In this document: piece by piece, positions 8,302 through 18,380 of the stretch
Layout of the letters: every line of letters begins with the position of its first letter
Position numbering within the stretch: position 1 is the first letter of the stretch
NCBI RefSeq assembly: GCF_027924405.1
Contig: NZ_AP026978.1
Span: 7,316,001 to 7,380,000, forward strand
Direction of reading: 5' to 3'
Source of the DNA: Nocardia sputorum
GTDB lineage: Bacteria; Actinomycetota; Actinomycetes; Mycobacteriales; Mycobacteriaceae
DNA length: 64,000 bases
Notes under the pieces: model-generated
What the model saw: only the letters and a program-made list of their open reading frames with translations
Databases searched by the model: none
Told to the model about the DNA's origin: nothing
Position numbers and translations under genes: made by a program

Positions 8302-8934
8302 ATGCCCGCGCCGAAGAAATTCACTACCGATCAACTCCAGATCGCAGCGTTGGCCTTGGTCGACGAGCAGGGCCTGGCCGGGTTGACGATGCGCAATCTC
8401 GCGGCCGCGCTGGGCACCGGGGCGATGACGATCTACAACTACGTCGACGGGAAAGAGGGGCTCGAGCGGCTTGTCACCGGAGCTGTCCTGGCCGAGGCGC
8501 GGTGGACGGTCGAACCGTCCGGCGACTGGGCCGATGAAACTCGCGCGGTGGCCGAGGGCATGTGGCGCGCCATCCGCTCCCATCCGCACGCCATTCCCCT
8601 GCTCCTCACCCGCCGCACGCTCGACTTGCCGACTCTCGTGACCGCCGAAGCGCTGCTGCGGGCGCTTGCGCGTAGCGGTAGATCGGGGGCCGACCTGCTG
8701 ATCGCTTTCCGTGTGGTCACCGGATTCATCACCGGCTTCGCGCAAGCTGAACTCGCCGGACCGCTCTCCGTAGCCCGCGACCCGGATCCCGCGGCGATCA
8801 CCGACCGGGTCGCGGCTCTGCCGCCCGACCGCTTCGCCAAATTGATCGAGATCGCACGCGCCGCAGCCGATAGCGACCCCGAAGAAGAATTCCGCACCGG
8901 CCTGCGCATCATCCTGGATGGGCTGAAGGGGTGA
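8302..8934 (+). CDS. TetR-family regulator with TetR_C-like C-terminus
   Basis: 210 residues from ATG 8302 after the strong site AAGGGAGG. Residues 8-55 form the helix-turn-helix (LALVDEQGLAGLTMRNLAAA, then GAMTIYNYVDGKEGL); the C-terminal helices (SHPHAIPLLLTRRTL, FRVVTGFITGFAQAEL) match the TetR_C class that often binds hydrophobic ligands. It is divergent from the hydrolase gene, with two operator-like palindromes between them, so it probably controls both genes. Confidence 0.85.
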   Translation: MPAPKKFTTDQLQIAALALVDEQGLAGLTMRNLAAALGTGAMTIYNYVDGKEGLERLVTGAVLAEARWTVEPSGDWADETRAVAEGMWRAIRSHPHAIPLLLTRRTLDLPTLVTAEALLRALARSGRSGADLLIAFRVVTGFITGFAQAELAGPLSVARDPDPAAITDRVAALPPDRFAKLIEIARAAADSDPEEEFRTGLRIILDGLKG

Positions 8935-8969
8935 ACTTGCTCCAGAAGTGTGGCCGGGGGGACTTGAAG

Positions 8970-9013
8970 CAAACGCCTCTGACCAGCCACGAATGTCCGG
9001 TCAGAGGCGTTTG
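8970..9013. terminator. Hairpin terminator after tRNA-Ser
   Basis: A 15-bp perfect stem (8970-8984 with 8999-9013) around a 14-nt loop, just downstream of the tRNA-Ser 3' end on the minus strand and 35 bp after the TetR stop on the plus strand. It can serve both. No long U-run, as is common in actinobacteria. Confidence 0.7.
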
Positions 9014-9016
9014 CCC

Positions 9017-9104
9017 TGGCGGAGGATAGGGGATTTGAACCCCTGAGGGCGTTAACCCAACCCGCGTTCCAGGCGAGCGCCATAGGCCACTAGGCGAATC
9101 CTCC
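9017..9104 (-). tRNA. tRNA-Ser (anticodon GGA)
   Basis: 88 nt including an encoded CCA (9017-9019). The acceptor arm GGAGGAT pairs with ATCCTCC, the discriminator is G, the anticodon loop CTGGAAC holds GGA (9068-9070), the variable arm is long as in class II tRNAs, and the T arm is GGGG-TTCAAAT-CCCC. It decodes UCC/UCU. A tRNA-Ser also sits beside the SRP RNA in mycobacteria, which supports the conserved backbone. Confidence 0.95.
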
Positions 9105-9221
9105 GTGGAGCAGCATACCGGTAGCCCCCGGCCCGTCGCCAAATAGGGCCGCCCGAAGGGATGAAGTGCCTGGTCGAGGACTCTTATGGACCCGGAGGAT
9201 GGGATTGCGGGCGGGAGACGC

Positions 9222-9227
9222 TACACT
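9222..9227 (+). promoter_or_regulatory. -10 element of the SRP RNA gene
   Basis: TACACT lies 7-8 bases before the predicted RNA start near 9234, the expected spacing for a sigma-A promoter. I see no convincing -35 at 16-18 bp. Confidence 0.5.
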
Positions 9228-9233
9228 GGCCGA

Positions 9234-10848
<1,615 letters not shown>

Positions 10849-10868
10849 ACGCGGACCTGGAAACGACT

Positions 10869-10901
10869 GATCGCCCGGCACGAATCTCGTGCCGGGCGAT
10901 C
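10869..10901. terminator. Hairpin terminator after the aminotransferase gene
   Basis: A perfect 15-bp inverted repeat (10869-10883 with 10887-10901) with a 3-nt loop, 20 bp after the aminotransferase stop. It lies between convergent genes and can end both transcripts. Confidence 0.85.
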
Positions 10902-10942
10902 GCTCTGTACTGGGCAGTGGGCCCGGCCGGGAAAGGCGGCCT

Positions 10943-11383
10943 CTACCCGGTTTCCAACAGCTCCTTCAGCCGCGCCAGGTCCCCGCGGTTGGCCCGCCGG
11001 ATCGCCGCCTCCAGCAGCGGTGCGGCGAATTTCCCGAAGCCGCTCGGCTCGCCGCGGTTGCGCAGCGTCATGCGGGTGCCGCCCTCCGGCGTATCCGCCC
11101 AGGTATAGGTCGTCTCCATCGGAAACGGCCCCTGCGCGGTGCGCATCACCAACCGTCTGGCGGGCTCGTAGTCGACCACCTCGTAGGTGTAGGTCAGCCG
11201 GTTGCCGAGGAAATGGGCGACGAAGGTCATCCGCGAACCGGCGCGCAGTGGCGGCTCGGTCTCCCAGGTGACGCTGTGGATGCGCGCGTACCAGGCCGGG
11301 GCGTGCGCCGGATCGGCCGCGTACGCCGCGACCAGCTCGCGGGAGCGGTCGATCGTGATGTCGGTCAGCACGTCGACGGCCAT
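10943..11383 (-). CDS. SRPBCC (polyketide cyclase/START-like) protein
   Basis: 146 residues with the helix-grip pattern of the SRPBCC fold: an initial strand DVLTDITIDRS, a central VTWETEPPLRAGSRMTFVA hairpin, the VVDYEPARRLVMRTAQGPF strand pair and a long amphipathic C-terminal helix (LLEAAIRRANRGDLARLKEL). Proteins of this type bind hydrophobic ligands; the substrate is unknown. The gene lies 8 bp downstream of the methyltransferase on the same strand, suggesting one operon. Confidence 0.8.
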   Translation of the reverse strand: MAVDVLTDITIDRSRELVAAYAADPAHAPAWYARIHSVTWETEPPLRAGSRMTFVAHFLGNRLTYTYEVVDYEPARRLVMRTAQGPFPMETTYTWADTPEGGTRMTLRNRGEPSGFGKFAAPLLEAAIRRANRGDLARLKELLETG

Positions 11384-11391
11384 CGGCCGGG

Positions 11392-12261
11392 TCAGTGCGG
11401 CTTGTGCGCGAGGACGGCGAACATGGTCACCGACAGATGGATGTCGCCGGTGGCCGCGGCCCGCTCCAGATCGTCGAGCAGTCGCTCACGTTGCGCCTCG
11501 GTGATCGCGCCGCGTGCTACCGCCATCGCCGAGATCCTGGTCACCAGCGAGCCCGCGCCCACGCTGCGATCCTGCACCAGGGCCTGCGAGCCGATGTCGT
11601 CGACCACCAGCCCCGCCTTGGTGAGCAGACCGGGGAGCCTGCGACCCGACAGCGGATTGGTGGTCGCCGACACGAGGGTGTCGATCACCTCGCGGACGAC
11701 CTGCCGGTCACCGGGGTGCATGATCGCGGTGCCCCAATCGCTGTCCACCACGACGACTCGTCCGCCCGGGCGGAGCACGCGCGCGATCTCGTTGGCCGCG
11801 CGGGCGGGGGCGGTCAGATGCTGGAAGACGCGCTCGCACAGGACGGCGTCGAAGCTGTCCGCGCCGAACGGCACGCCGTAGGCGTCGCCGGAGTGGAATT
11901 TGGCGGTCGAGCCGGCCTGGGCGGCGCGGCGCTCGGCGGAGGCGAGCAGGTGCGGGTCCGGCTCGACGCCGACCGCGCTGCCGTCCGGGCCCACCGCCTC
12001 GGCGAAGGTGATGACCTCCGAGCCGGTGCCGGAGCCGATGTCCACGGCGTGTTCACCGGGCCGCACCGCGAGCGCTTCGTGCGCCCAGGTGCGCAAGCGG
12101 CGGATGCCGGGCAGCGCGGCCTGGAGGTCGCGCACGTCCACCAGCTGGTCTTGACCTGCTCGGTCGAACCGATCGGGGCGCAATGCGTAGGTGTTCATGG
12201 GCCCGTGTCCATCCCTGGCCGTTGCCGTCGTCTTGGTCGGTGTCGCCGTCATCTGAGGCAT
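11392..12261 (-). CDS. SAM-dependent methyltransferase (class I, UbiE-like)
   Basis: Motif I VDIGSGTGSEV, the acidic VGVEPD loop, the CERVFQHLTAPARAANEIARVL region and LRPGGRVVVVDSDWG identify a class I methyltransferase close to UbiE and ArsM-like enzymes acting on small molecules. No substrate can be named. Start choice: ATG 12261, 12252 and 12198 are all in frame and none has a strong ribosome site; the family core begins at MNTYALRPDRF (12198). Probably co-transcribed with the SRPBCC gene. Confidence 0.8.
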   Translation of the reverse strand: MPQMTATPTKTTATARDGHGPMNTYALRPDRFDRAGQDQLVDVRDLQAALPGIRRLRTWAHEALAVRPGEHAVDIGSGTGSEVITFAEAVGPDGSAVGVEPDPHLLASAERRAAQAGSTAKFHSGDAYGVPFGADSFDAVLCERVFQHLTAPARAANEIARVLRPGGRVVVVDSDWGTAIMHPGDRQVVREVIDTLVSATTNPLSGRRLPGLLTKAGLVVDDIGSQALVQDRSVGAGSLVTRISAMAVARGAITEAQRERLLDDLERAAATGDIHLSVTMFAVLAHKPH

Positions 12262-12462
12262 GGCCTGGAGCCTACGCGGCAGGTCATCTACCCGCGCGTA
12301 GGCACTGTGAGGCGGGTCACTATGGTTGATGAACGGGGCGCTGTCGTGAGTACATGGGTAACTCGTCGGGCACGCTCGAACAGCAGTGGCACCGACGCAG
12401 GACCGGAGCGCGGATCTCACGGCACCTACCAGTACGGCCTGAATCTACGGAGAGGCGGGACA

Positions 12463-13038
12463 GTGACGCGCACGCTGTGCCTGGCGCAGGACGCCGAGGC
12501 GGACAGGCTACTGACCGAGGACCACTTCGCCACGCTGCTCGGCATGCTCCTGGACCAGCAGTACCCGATGGAGCACGCCTTCCGCGGCCCGAAGAAGATC
12601 GCCGACCGGATGGGCGGGTTCGACATCCAGCGCATCGCCGAGGCCGATCCGCAGGAGTTCGAGGAACTCGCCGCGACGCCGCCCGCGATCCACCGCTACG
12701 GCCGGTCCATGGCCCGGCGTGCCCAGGAACTGGCGCGCTACGTCATCGAGCACTACGACGGCAAGGCGGAGAACATCTGGACCATGGGGGACCCGGACGG
12801 CAACGAAGTGCTGCGGCGCCTGAAGGACCTGCCCGGCTATGGCGAGCAGAAGGCGAAGATCTTCCTGGCCCTGCTCGGCAAGCAGCGGGGCGTCCGGCCG
12901 GAAGGCTGGCGGGCCGCGGCGGGCGCCTACGGCGACGAGGGCTCGCGCCGCTCGGTCGCGGACGTCACCGACGCCGAATCCCTCGCGCAGGTAAGGGAAT
13001 TCAAGAAGCAGGCGAAAGCGGCGGCCAAAGCGAAGTAG
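12463..13038 (+). CDS. HhH-GPD-type base excision DNA repair protein
   Basis: 191 residues from GTG 12463, preceded by GGAGAGGCGGGA. The product has LLGMLLDQQYPMEHAFRGPK and the helix-hairpin-helix LKDLPGYGEQKAKIFLALLGK of the HhH-GPD fold, in the short single-domain form common in actinobacteria. It is expected to recognise damaged bases in DNA. The catalytic lysine of bifunctional glycosylases is not obvious in the HhH, and the conserved Asp after the hairpin is not clear, so activity may be atypical. A longer frame upstream begins with non-conserved sequence, so I reject it. Confidence 0.82.
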   Translation: MTRTLCLAQDAEADRLLTEDHFATLLGMLLDQQYPMEHAFRGPKKIADRMGGFDIQRIAEADPQEFEELAATPPAIHRYGRSMARRAQELARYVIEHYDGKAENIWTMGDPDGNEVLRRLKDLPGYGEQKAKIFLALLGKQRGVRPEGWRAAAGAYGDEGSRRSVADVTDAESLAQVREFKKQAKAAAKAK

Positions 13039-13161
13039 TCCAGCAGCTGTAACTCGCCGGTTGCCTATTTGAAATCTGCATGCTTTTTTTCCTCGTTTCA
13101 CCGGAGTTCCTCCCGGATGCTTTGCCTCGAAGGCTCCACCTGAGATGAGGGATTGCAGGAC

Positions 13162-13872
13162 ATGAGGATGAGGAAGCTCGCCGTGGTGGCGGCGCTGGTC
13201 ACCATTGCGACCGGAGTGGCCGCGGGTACGTCCGGCGCCGCACCGGCGGAAGAAAGCGTGGAAAACGCGGTCAATTTCACCGCGTACGCGACCGATACCC
13301 AGTCGATCATCGAAACCGACGCGGGATCGCTGGTCGTCGAGGACGGCGTGTTCAAGGTGAAGGCGTCCAACGGTACCGTGCTCGCGGGTCATCCGCTGCG
13401 GTTTCAGCTGGACGACTTCGAATTCCCGATCGCCGCACAGATCTCCGGCCGCAGCGCGACGCTGACGCCGCTGCTCGACCGGGAGCACGCGGTCTACAAG
13501 CCGGTCGCGCTCCCGTTCGAGGACAAGGCGCCGTGGAAGAGCGAATACGACCGTGAAGTCGCCGCCTGGACGCGCCTGACCAGCACCATCACCATGGGCG
13601 CCGCGATCGGCACCCTCGTCGGCGGCATCGGCGGCGCGGCGGTCGGCTGCGTGCTCGGTGGCATCGCGGGCGCGACCATCGCCGCGGGGACCATCGCGGG
13701 CCTGTTCGGTCCGTTCATCCCGGCGGCGGGTGTCGGCTGCCTCGTCGGCATCGCGGCGGTCGGCGCGCTCGGCACTGTCGCGGGGCAGATCCTGATCACC
13801 GCTCCGGTCGCGATCGGCGCGGCGATCCAGTACTTCACGACGGTCAATCAGCCGTTCGCCGCGCCGAAGTAA
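13162..13872 (+). CDS. Exported Gly/Ala-rich protein with a zipper-like membrane segment
   Basis: 236 residues from ATG 13162. The N-terminus (MRMRKLAVVAALVTIATGVAA) is a Sec signal with cleavage near TSGAAPA. The middle is beta-rich. Residues about 145-225 are a long run of Gly/Ala with GxxxG-like spacing and two cysteines (VGCVLGG and VGCLVG), which could insert into a membrane or form a glycine zipper. Nocardia genomes carry several proteins of this architecture; I do not know a function. A strong terminator follows. Confidence 0.72.
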   Translation: MRMRKLAVVAALVTIATGVAAGTSGAAPAEESVENAVNFTAYATDTQSIIETDAGSLVVEDGVFKVKASNGTVLAGHPLRFQLDDFEFPIAAQISGRSATLTPLLDREHAVYKPVALPFEDKAPWKSEYDREVAAWTRLTSTITMGAAIGTLVGGIGGAAVGCVLGGIAGATIAAGTIAGLFGPFIPAAGVGCLVGIAAVGALGTVAGQILITAPVAIGAAIQYFTTVNQPFAAPK

Positions 13873-13884
13873 TGCTTCCGCGTG

Positions 13885-13928
13885 AAAAGACCCCGCCCCT
13901 GCGGACCTCCGCCGGGACGGGGTCTTTT
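13885..13928. terminator. Rho-independent terminator
   Basis: An 11-bp stem, AAAAGACCCCG (13885-13895) with CGGGGTCTTTT (13918-13928), with a 22-nt loop and a T-rich 3' arm, just after the exported-protein stop. It ends that transcript before the leader-ORF promoter. Confidence 0.8.
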
Positions 13929-13985
13929 CGTGTGCTTGCGACCTGGGGAAACAATGTGCGGGTGCGCACAACGGCGCGTCGAGGG

Positions 13986-14015
13986 TTGGTGTGTCATGGA
14001 TATCGGTGTTAATTT
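13986..14015 (+). promoter_or_regulatory. Promoter of the poly-Cys leader ORF
   Basis: TTGGTG (13986-13991) and TAATTT (14010-14015) are separated by 18 bp. The ATG at 14023 begins 7 nt after the -10, exactly where a transcription start is expected, so the mRNA would be leaderless. Confidence 0.6.
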
Positions 14016-14022
14016 AAATGAC

Positions 14023-14130
14023 ATGTCTGCCGGCCGATCGAACCTCCTGCGCGTCACTTACGTGACCGCCGCGCTGGGTCTTCGGCTGCCGTTGACGCGC
14101 GAACTGTGTCGCCTCTCTTGCTGCAGCTGA
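14023..14130 (+). CDS. Putative leaderless poly-cysteine leader peptide (cysteine attenuator)
   Basis: A 35-codon ORF starting at the predicted transcription start. It ends LPLTRELCRLSCCS: three Cys codons, two adjacent, just before the stop. This resembles the actinobacterial sulfur-gene leader peptides with an L-T-R-x(n)-C pattern and, in mycobacteria, leaderless poly-Cys ORFs known to act as cysteine-responsive attenuators. It lies 84 bp before the ROK regulator gene. The expected logic is that Cys-tRNA shortage stalls the ribosome on the Cys codons and raises downstream expression. An internal GTG at 14062 would give a 22-residue form. The identification is based on pattern and position; no expression data. 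Confidence 0.6.
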   Translation: MSAGRSNLLRVTYVTAALGLRLPLTRELCRLSCCS

Positions 14131-14214
14131 GTCGGTTTTCCGGCTCGTTTGCTGCCTCGCCGCCCATGTAGGCACGTCCCGTTGATTTACGGGACTTCAG
14201 CAAGGATCTGCACA
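14131..14214 (+). promoter_or_regulatory. Possible attenuation region between leader ORF and ROK gene
   Basis: 84 bp between the leader stop and the ROK start. It contains a short stem GTCCCG (around 14177-14182) with CGGGAC 8 nt later, and GCAGC/GCTGC arms spanning the leader end, just before the AAGGAT ribosome site. These could sequester the start of the ROK gene or form competing structures. The fold is not proven. Confidence 0.35.
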
Positions 14215-15486
14215 ATGTCCCTTCCCACCCTTGAACGTTCCGTCTCCAGGGTTACCGGCCGTGCCCGCGTCCAGCGTCCGGTTGTCGCTCCCGAACTGCG
14301 CATCGCCGACAACCCCGCGGCCGCGGTCCTGCGGGCCGCCACCGGTGGTCCCGTTTCCCGTGACAATGCCGCGCGCACAACGGGTTTGAGCATCGCCACG
14401 GTCAATCGCCAGGTCTCCGCTCTGCTCGCGGCCGGCCTGCTGCGGGAGCGCCCCGACCTGACGGCCTCGGGTGCGGTCGGACGCCCCCGGGTCCCGTTCG
14501 AGATCGATCACGAGGCCTACCTGACCATCGGCATCCACATCGGCGCCGCGGTCACCAAGATCGTCGCCGCCGACCTGCGCGGCCGCATCCTCGGCGGTTT
14601 GGCCATCGCCACCCCGCAGACCGGCCAGGAATTCGCCACCACCACCGTGGCCCGCAGCGCGAAGGCGTTCCTGCAGCGGTGGCACCGGCGCAAGGCGCTG
14701 TGGGCCGGTGTCGCGATCGGCGGCCGGGTCGACCCGCTCACCGGCGTCGTCGACCACCCGAAGTTGGAATGGCGTGGCGCGCAGGTGGGTTCGGTTCTCG
14801 CCGAGGTACTGGAGCTGCCCGTCTCGGTCGCGCCGCACGTGGAGGCGATGGCCGGTTCCGAGCTGTTGCTGCCCACGGGCGAGCCCAAGGACCAAGCCCG
14901 CGTCGAGCGGGGCAGCAGCCTGTACTTCTACGTGCGTGAAACCGCCGGTGTGGCAGTGACTCTGGACGGACGGGTGCACACGCCGAGCAACGGCCCCGGA
15001 TCGATCGCGCATCTACCCACCGGCTCGGACGTCGAATGCCCCTGCGGACGGCGTGGCTGCTTGGAGGTGACCGTCGGCGATCGGTCGCTGCACTCCAGGG
15101 CCGTCGGCCGCGGCATCATCCCGGCGCACAACGGCACCGCGGGGTCGACCATCGCCGACCTGCACCGGGCCGCGGAAGCCGGTTCGGAGTCCGCGCGGGA
15201 GCTGCTCGCCGAACGGGCCACCATCCTCGGCCACACCGTGGCGATGGTGCGCGACATGCTCAACCCCGATCGGGTGATCCTCGGGGGGCAGGCATTCACC
15301 GGCTACCGGCCCGCGGTCGCGCATGTGGCGCGCGCGTTCAACCAGGGTTCGACGCTGCCGCCCACCGATATCCGGATCAGCGGATTCGGCGGCAAGGTCC
15401 AGGAATACGCCGCGGTGGTGACCTCGCTGAGCGTCCTCTACGCCGACCCGCTGGCGGCGGTCCGGCGAACCGCGTCGATCGACTGA
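14215..15486 (+). CDS. ROK-family transcriptional regulator (Rv0485-like)
   Basis: 423 residues from ATG 14215 (ribosome site AAGGAT). Residues about 40-85 form a winged helix (GGPVSRDNAARTTGLSIATV, NRQVSALLAAGLL). The rest is a ROK domain with the DXGGT-type region replaced (IGIHIGAAVTKIVAADLRG) and the zinc-binding signature CPCGRRGCLEV at about residues 276-286. This is the layout of XylR/NagC-type regulators and of mycobacterial Rv0485, which sits beside the mycothiol gene mshA. The sugar ligand is unknown. The Cys leader ORF upstream suggests a link with sulfur status. A strong terminator follows. Confidence 0.87.
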   Translation: MSLPTLERSVSRVTGRARVQRPVVAPELRIADNPAAAVLRAATGGPVSRDNAARTTGLSIATVNRQVSALLAAGLLRERPDLTASGAVGRPRVPFEIDHEAYLTIGIHIGAAVTKIVAADLRGRILGGLAIATPQTGQEFATTTVARSAKAFLQRWHRRKALWAGVAIGGRVDPLTGVVDHPKLEWRGAQVGSVLAEVLELPVSVAPHVEAMAGSELLLPTGEPKDQARVERGSSLYFYVRETAGVAVTLDGRVHTPSNGPGSIAHLPTGSDVECPCGRRGCLEVTVGDRSLHSRAVGRGIIPAHNGTAGSTIADLHRAAEAGSESARELLAERATILGHTVAMVRDMLNPDRVILGGQAFTGYRPAVAHVARAFNQGSTLPPTDIRISGFGGKVQEYAAVVTSLSVLYADPLAAVRRTASID

Positions 15487-15498
15487 GCACTACGACGA

Positions 15499-15533
15499 AA
15501 AGGACGACCGGCCGCACTGGCCGGTCGTCCTTT
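15499..15533. terminator. Bidirectional hairpin terminator
   Basis: A 15-bp stem (15499-15513 with 15519-15533) with a 5-nt loop, A-rich at one end and T-rich at the other, between the convergent ROK and DUF2207 genes. Confidence 0.88.
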
Positions 15534-15544
15534 CGTCTGTGACG

Positions 15545-17176
15545 CTAGCGATGCGGATCTCCTGCGACGGCGAAAAGCCCTTCCAGCGCGGTGATGAAGA
15601 AGGGGAAGTGCCCGGCGAAGCGCTGCAGGTTGCGGTCGCGTTCGAAGCCGCCGAACCAATAGAGGCCGGGTTGCGCGTCGGCCGACGGATCGAGGTCGCG
15701 GAAGGCGCGGATCCAGTTGTCGGCGCGTGCGCCGAGCACCATGAACGGCAGCGCGCGGGAGAACACGGTCTCCTGATCGATCGGCGGGATCTGTTCGCGC
15801 CGAGTGTTTTCCAGGCCGCGCTGGAGCGCGCGGATCTGCCGGGCGAGTTCCAGCCCGCGCGACGTCCGGGCCGGCAGATACTGTGGCGCGAGCAGGCAGG
15901 CCACGCCACCGAGCGCGATGGCGACACCGACCAAGGCATGCCCGGAAGTGAGCGCGAGGGCTACGGTCGCCACGATGCCCGCGAGCACCAGCGCCCCGCC
16001 GAGCCACATCGCCAGGCCGGGGCGACGGCGATCGAGGAAGTTCCCCCGCGCGACGGCATCGGCCACCATGGCGGCGCGCACCGGACCGGAGGCCACGCGC
16101 CCCGGCCTGCGCAACTCGCCCAATGTCACCGCGTCGGCGCCGTCCGGCAGCAGCGCCTCGTAGACGGCCGTCTCGTAGGCGCGCAGCTGATCGTCCGGCG
16201 TGTTCACCCGGCTGATCCGCCAGTCGCTGTCGCTGAGCGGCGTGATCCGGAGATACCGGCGCACCGCGAGGTCCACCACCGTGGCGGCGACGTCGACCGG
16301 ATCGACATGCCCGTCCAGCAGCAGCCCGGCCTCGCCGGGCAGTGCGCCGTCGGGTGAGGTGAACTGCACGCGGTCCCCCTCGCGCAGCAGCGGGTCGATC
16401 GTCTCCGAACCGCCGCCCACCGCCGCGTCCTGGCGGCGGGCGCGCAGCACGAAGGCGACCAGCGCCGCCAGTGCGAGCAGCAGGACGCCGAACGCGACGA
16501 GCACCGGGGCGGTGATCGCGAAGGGGCCCGCGTCACCGCTACCGCGCACGTCGGCGTTGCTCGGCACGGTGCCGGGCGGCAACTGCAGCGTCAGGTCGAT
16601 CGCGTCGCCCTTGTGCAGGTCGGTCTGCTCCAGGAACAGGACGCCGTCGCTTTCGATCTTGACGTCGGCGCAGGGCCGGGTGTTGCCGGGCGGACCGAGT
16701 TTGCAGTCGACGATGCCCATTTCGAAACTCGGACTGATCAGCGAGGCGCTGATGGACGCGATGTCGGTGTTGAGCACCCCGAGCCAATGGAACACCTGGG
16801 TGCCCGGCGCGTCGCTCACGGTGTTCTGCACCGAGTACCGGAAGGTGGAGACGCCGGGTCGGGCCTCGATGGTGAACTGGTCGTTGGCGACCGTCGCGGT
16901 GCCCGCGCCCTCGGTGTCCACATCGGAGACCCGGAAGACGCGTTCGGCGTCGTCGCTCACCTTCAGCCGCAGCGGAAGCACCATCCGGAAGGAGCCCTCC
17001 GGCGGCACCGAAACCTGCTCGACCACTTCGAGGATGCCCTCGCGGTTCAGCTTCAGATCGGCGGTGATGGCCACGCCGCCCGGCTCGGGCTGGGCCTGGG
17101 TGACCGGGGCCGTCGCGAACATTCCCGCGATGGCGAGAAGCAGCGCGCCTAGGGCGGCCCCCCGAAAAGTCAGCAT
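15545..17176 (-). CDS. DUF2207 membrane protein
   Basis: 543 residues. Sec signal (MLTFRGAALGALLLAIAGMF...VTQAQ), an extracytoplasmic beta-rich DUF2207 domain (about 35-220, including FRYSVQNTVSDAPGTQVFHW), a transmembrane helix around 230-255, a cytoplasmic winged-helix-like region (VDVAATVVDLAVRRYLRI), two more transmembrane helices near 385-430, and a C-terminal segment ending WFGGFERDRNLQRFAGHFPF. The family is widespread in Gram-positives with no established function. Independent transcription is likely because the terminator lies downstream and a divergent gene upstream. Confidence 0.85.
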   Translation of the reverse strand: MLTFRGAALGALLLAIAGMFATAPVTQAQPEPGGVAITADLKLNREGILEVVEQVSVPPEGSFRMVLPLRLKVSDDAERVFRVSDVDTEGAGTATVANDQFTIEARPGVSTFRYSVQNTVSDAPGTQVFHWLGVLNTDIASISASLISPSFEMGIVDCKLGPPGNTRPCADVKIESDGVLFLEQTDLHKGDAIDLTLQLPPGTVPSNADVRGSGDAGPFAITAPVLVAFGVLLLALAALVAFVLRARRQDAAVGGGSETIDPLLREGDRVQFTSPDGALPGEAGLLLDGHVDPVDVAATVVDLAVRRYLRITPLSDSDWRISRVNTPDDQLRAYETAVYEALLPDGADAVTLGELRRPGRVASGPVRAAMVADAVARGNFLDRRRPGLAMWLGGALVLAGIVATVALALTSGHALVGVAIALGGVACLLAPQYLPARTSRGLELARQIRALQRGLENTRREQIPPIDQETVFSRALPFMVLGARADNWIRAFRDLDPSADAQPGLYWFGGFERDRNLQRFAGHFPFFITALEGLFAVAGDPHR

Positions 17177-17252
17177 GGTCGCCTACTCTAGACAGCTTGC
17201 TATTCTGCGTCAGCGGCTGTCGGCGATCACTGAGACGAGGGGGTACGGGGGC

Positions 17253-18380
17253 GTGACACAACCACCGTACGGACACGGACCGGTCCCGCATGGAGGGCGT
17301 CCGGTCCCGCCGCCCGGCTACGGTGCGCCCTACGGCCCGCGACCGGGTTATGGCCCGCCCCCCGGTTATGGTCCCCCTCCGGGGTACCGGCCCGCGCCGG
17401 GATATGCCCCGCCTGCCTACGGCCCGCCACCGGGTTACGGCCCGCCGGTGCCACCGCCCATGCCCTATGGTCCGCCCGGGCGGCCGCCGTACCCGCCGCC
17501 CCGCAAACGGGGTGGCGGCGGATGGGTGGTGCTGCTGGTCGTCGTCGTGTTCGTGGTCGCGGCGGGGCTGGTGCGCAACGCGATCTCGGTCGGGCGTGGC
17601 GACAACGACGCGTCCGGTCCGCAGCCGAGCTTCACGTTCGACGCCCAGCCCGACGGTGCGTCCGGGCCGTCGGAAACCGCCAACAACCCGCTGCTCACGG
17701 ATCCGAGCGCGACGCTGATTCCGGCGCGGTGCGATTACTCGCCGTGGGGCACTCAGGTGGACGCCGCCCGCAAGTTCTTCGAGAGCGCCGCGTCGTGCCT
17801 GGAGACGGCGTGGAAACCCGTGCTGCGCAAGGCGAATCTGCCGTTTCAGCCGCCGTCGCTGAACGTCAGCGCGACCACGACGGGTATCACCACCCCGTGT
17901 ACCGGCTCGACCAGCAATTTCGCCGCGTTCTACTGCCCGGCGAACAAGACCATCTACATGCCGATCAGCCAGTTGCAGACCGACTACTTCAAGGACAACT
18001 GGGTGGTCTATCTGTCGGTCTTCGCGCATGAGTACGGCCACCACGTGCAGGCCATGTCCGGCATCCTGCGCAAGGCCAACAGCGAGCGCGCCGACGTGGG
18101 ACCGCGCAGCTCCAAGGGACTGGAACTGTCGCGGCGAGTCGAGTTGCAGGCCAACTGCTTCGACGGCATGTACCTGTCCTCGTCGTCGAGGGGCGGTTCG
18201 CTGACCGATCCGCAGCTCACTCTGGCCCGCAAGGACGCCTACGGGCGCGGCGACCAGGCCGGGGACATGCGCGACCACGGCTCGGCGGAGAACGGCGGGC
18301 AGTGGTTCGAGACGGGTTTGGACAACAATCGTGCGGCCCAATGCAATACGTTCACCGCGTCGGCGAGCTCGGTGAGCTGA
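17253..18380 (+). CDS. Neutral zinc metallopeptidase (YpfJ-like) with Pro/Gly/Tyr-rich N-terminus
   Basis: 375 residues from GTG 17253 (site GACGAGGGGG). The first 90 residues are a PPGYG-type repeat region, followed by a transmembrane helix (WVVLLVVVVFVVAAGLV) and an outside domain with the zinc motif HEYGHHVQ (His259, Glu260, His263) and the downstream glutamate region ELQANCFDG. This matches the neutral zinc metallopeptidase family (E. coli YpfJ type). The paired cysteines (ARCDYS, SCLETA, PCTG, YCPA, NCFDG, QCNT) suggest disulfides in an exported domain. Substrate unknown. Confidence 0.88.
   Translation: MTQPPYGHGPVPHGGRPVPPPGYGAPYGPRPGYGPPPGYGPPPGYRPAPGYAPPAYGPPPGYGPPVPPPMPYGPPGRPPYPPPRKRGGGGWVVLLVVVVFVVAAGLVRNAISVGRGDNDASGPQPSFTFDAQPDGASGPSETANNPLLTDPSATLIPARCDYSPWGTQVDAARKFFESAASCLETAWKPVLRKANLPFQPPSLNVSATTTGITTPCTGSTSNFAAFYCPANKTIYMPISQLQTDYFKDNWVVYLSVFAHEYGHHVQAMSGILRKANSERADVGPRSSKGLELSRRVELQANCFDGMYLSSSSRGGSLTDPQLTLARKDAYGRGDQAGDMRDHGSAENGGQWFETGLDNNRAAQCNTFTASASSVS

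Noticed and set aside
12322..12462. Earlier start for the HhH-GPD gene
   Set aside because: The extra residues are not conserved in type and lack a ribosome site; the GTG at 12463 has a clear one.
16539..18341. 600-codon minus-strand ORF across the metallopeptidase and DUF2207 genes
   Set aside because: It has no family signature and crosses the divergent promoter; the HExxH gene and DUF2207 gene on the two strands explain the sequence.
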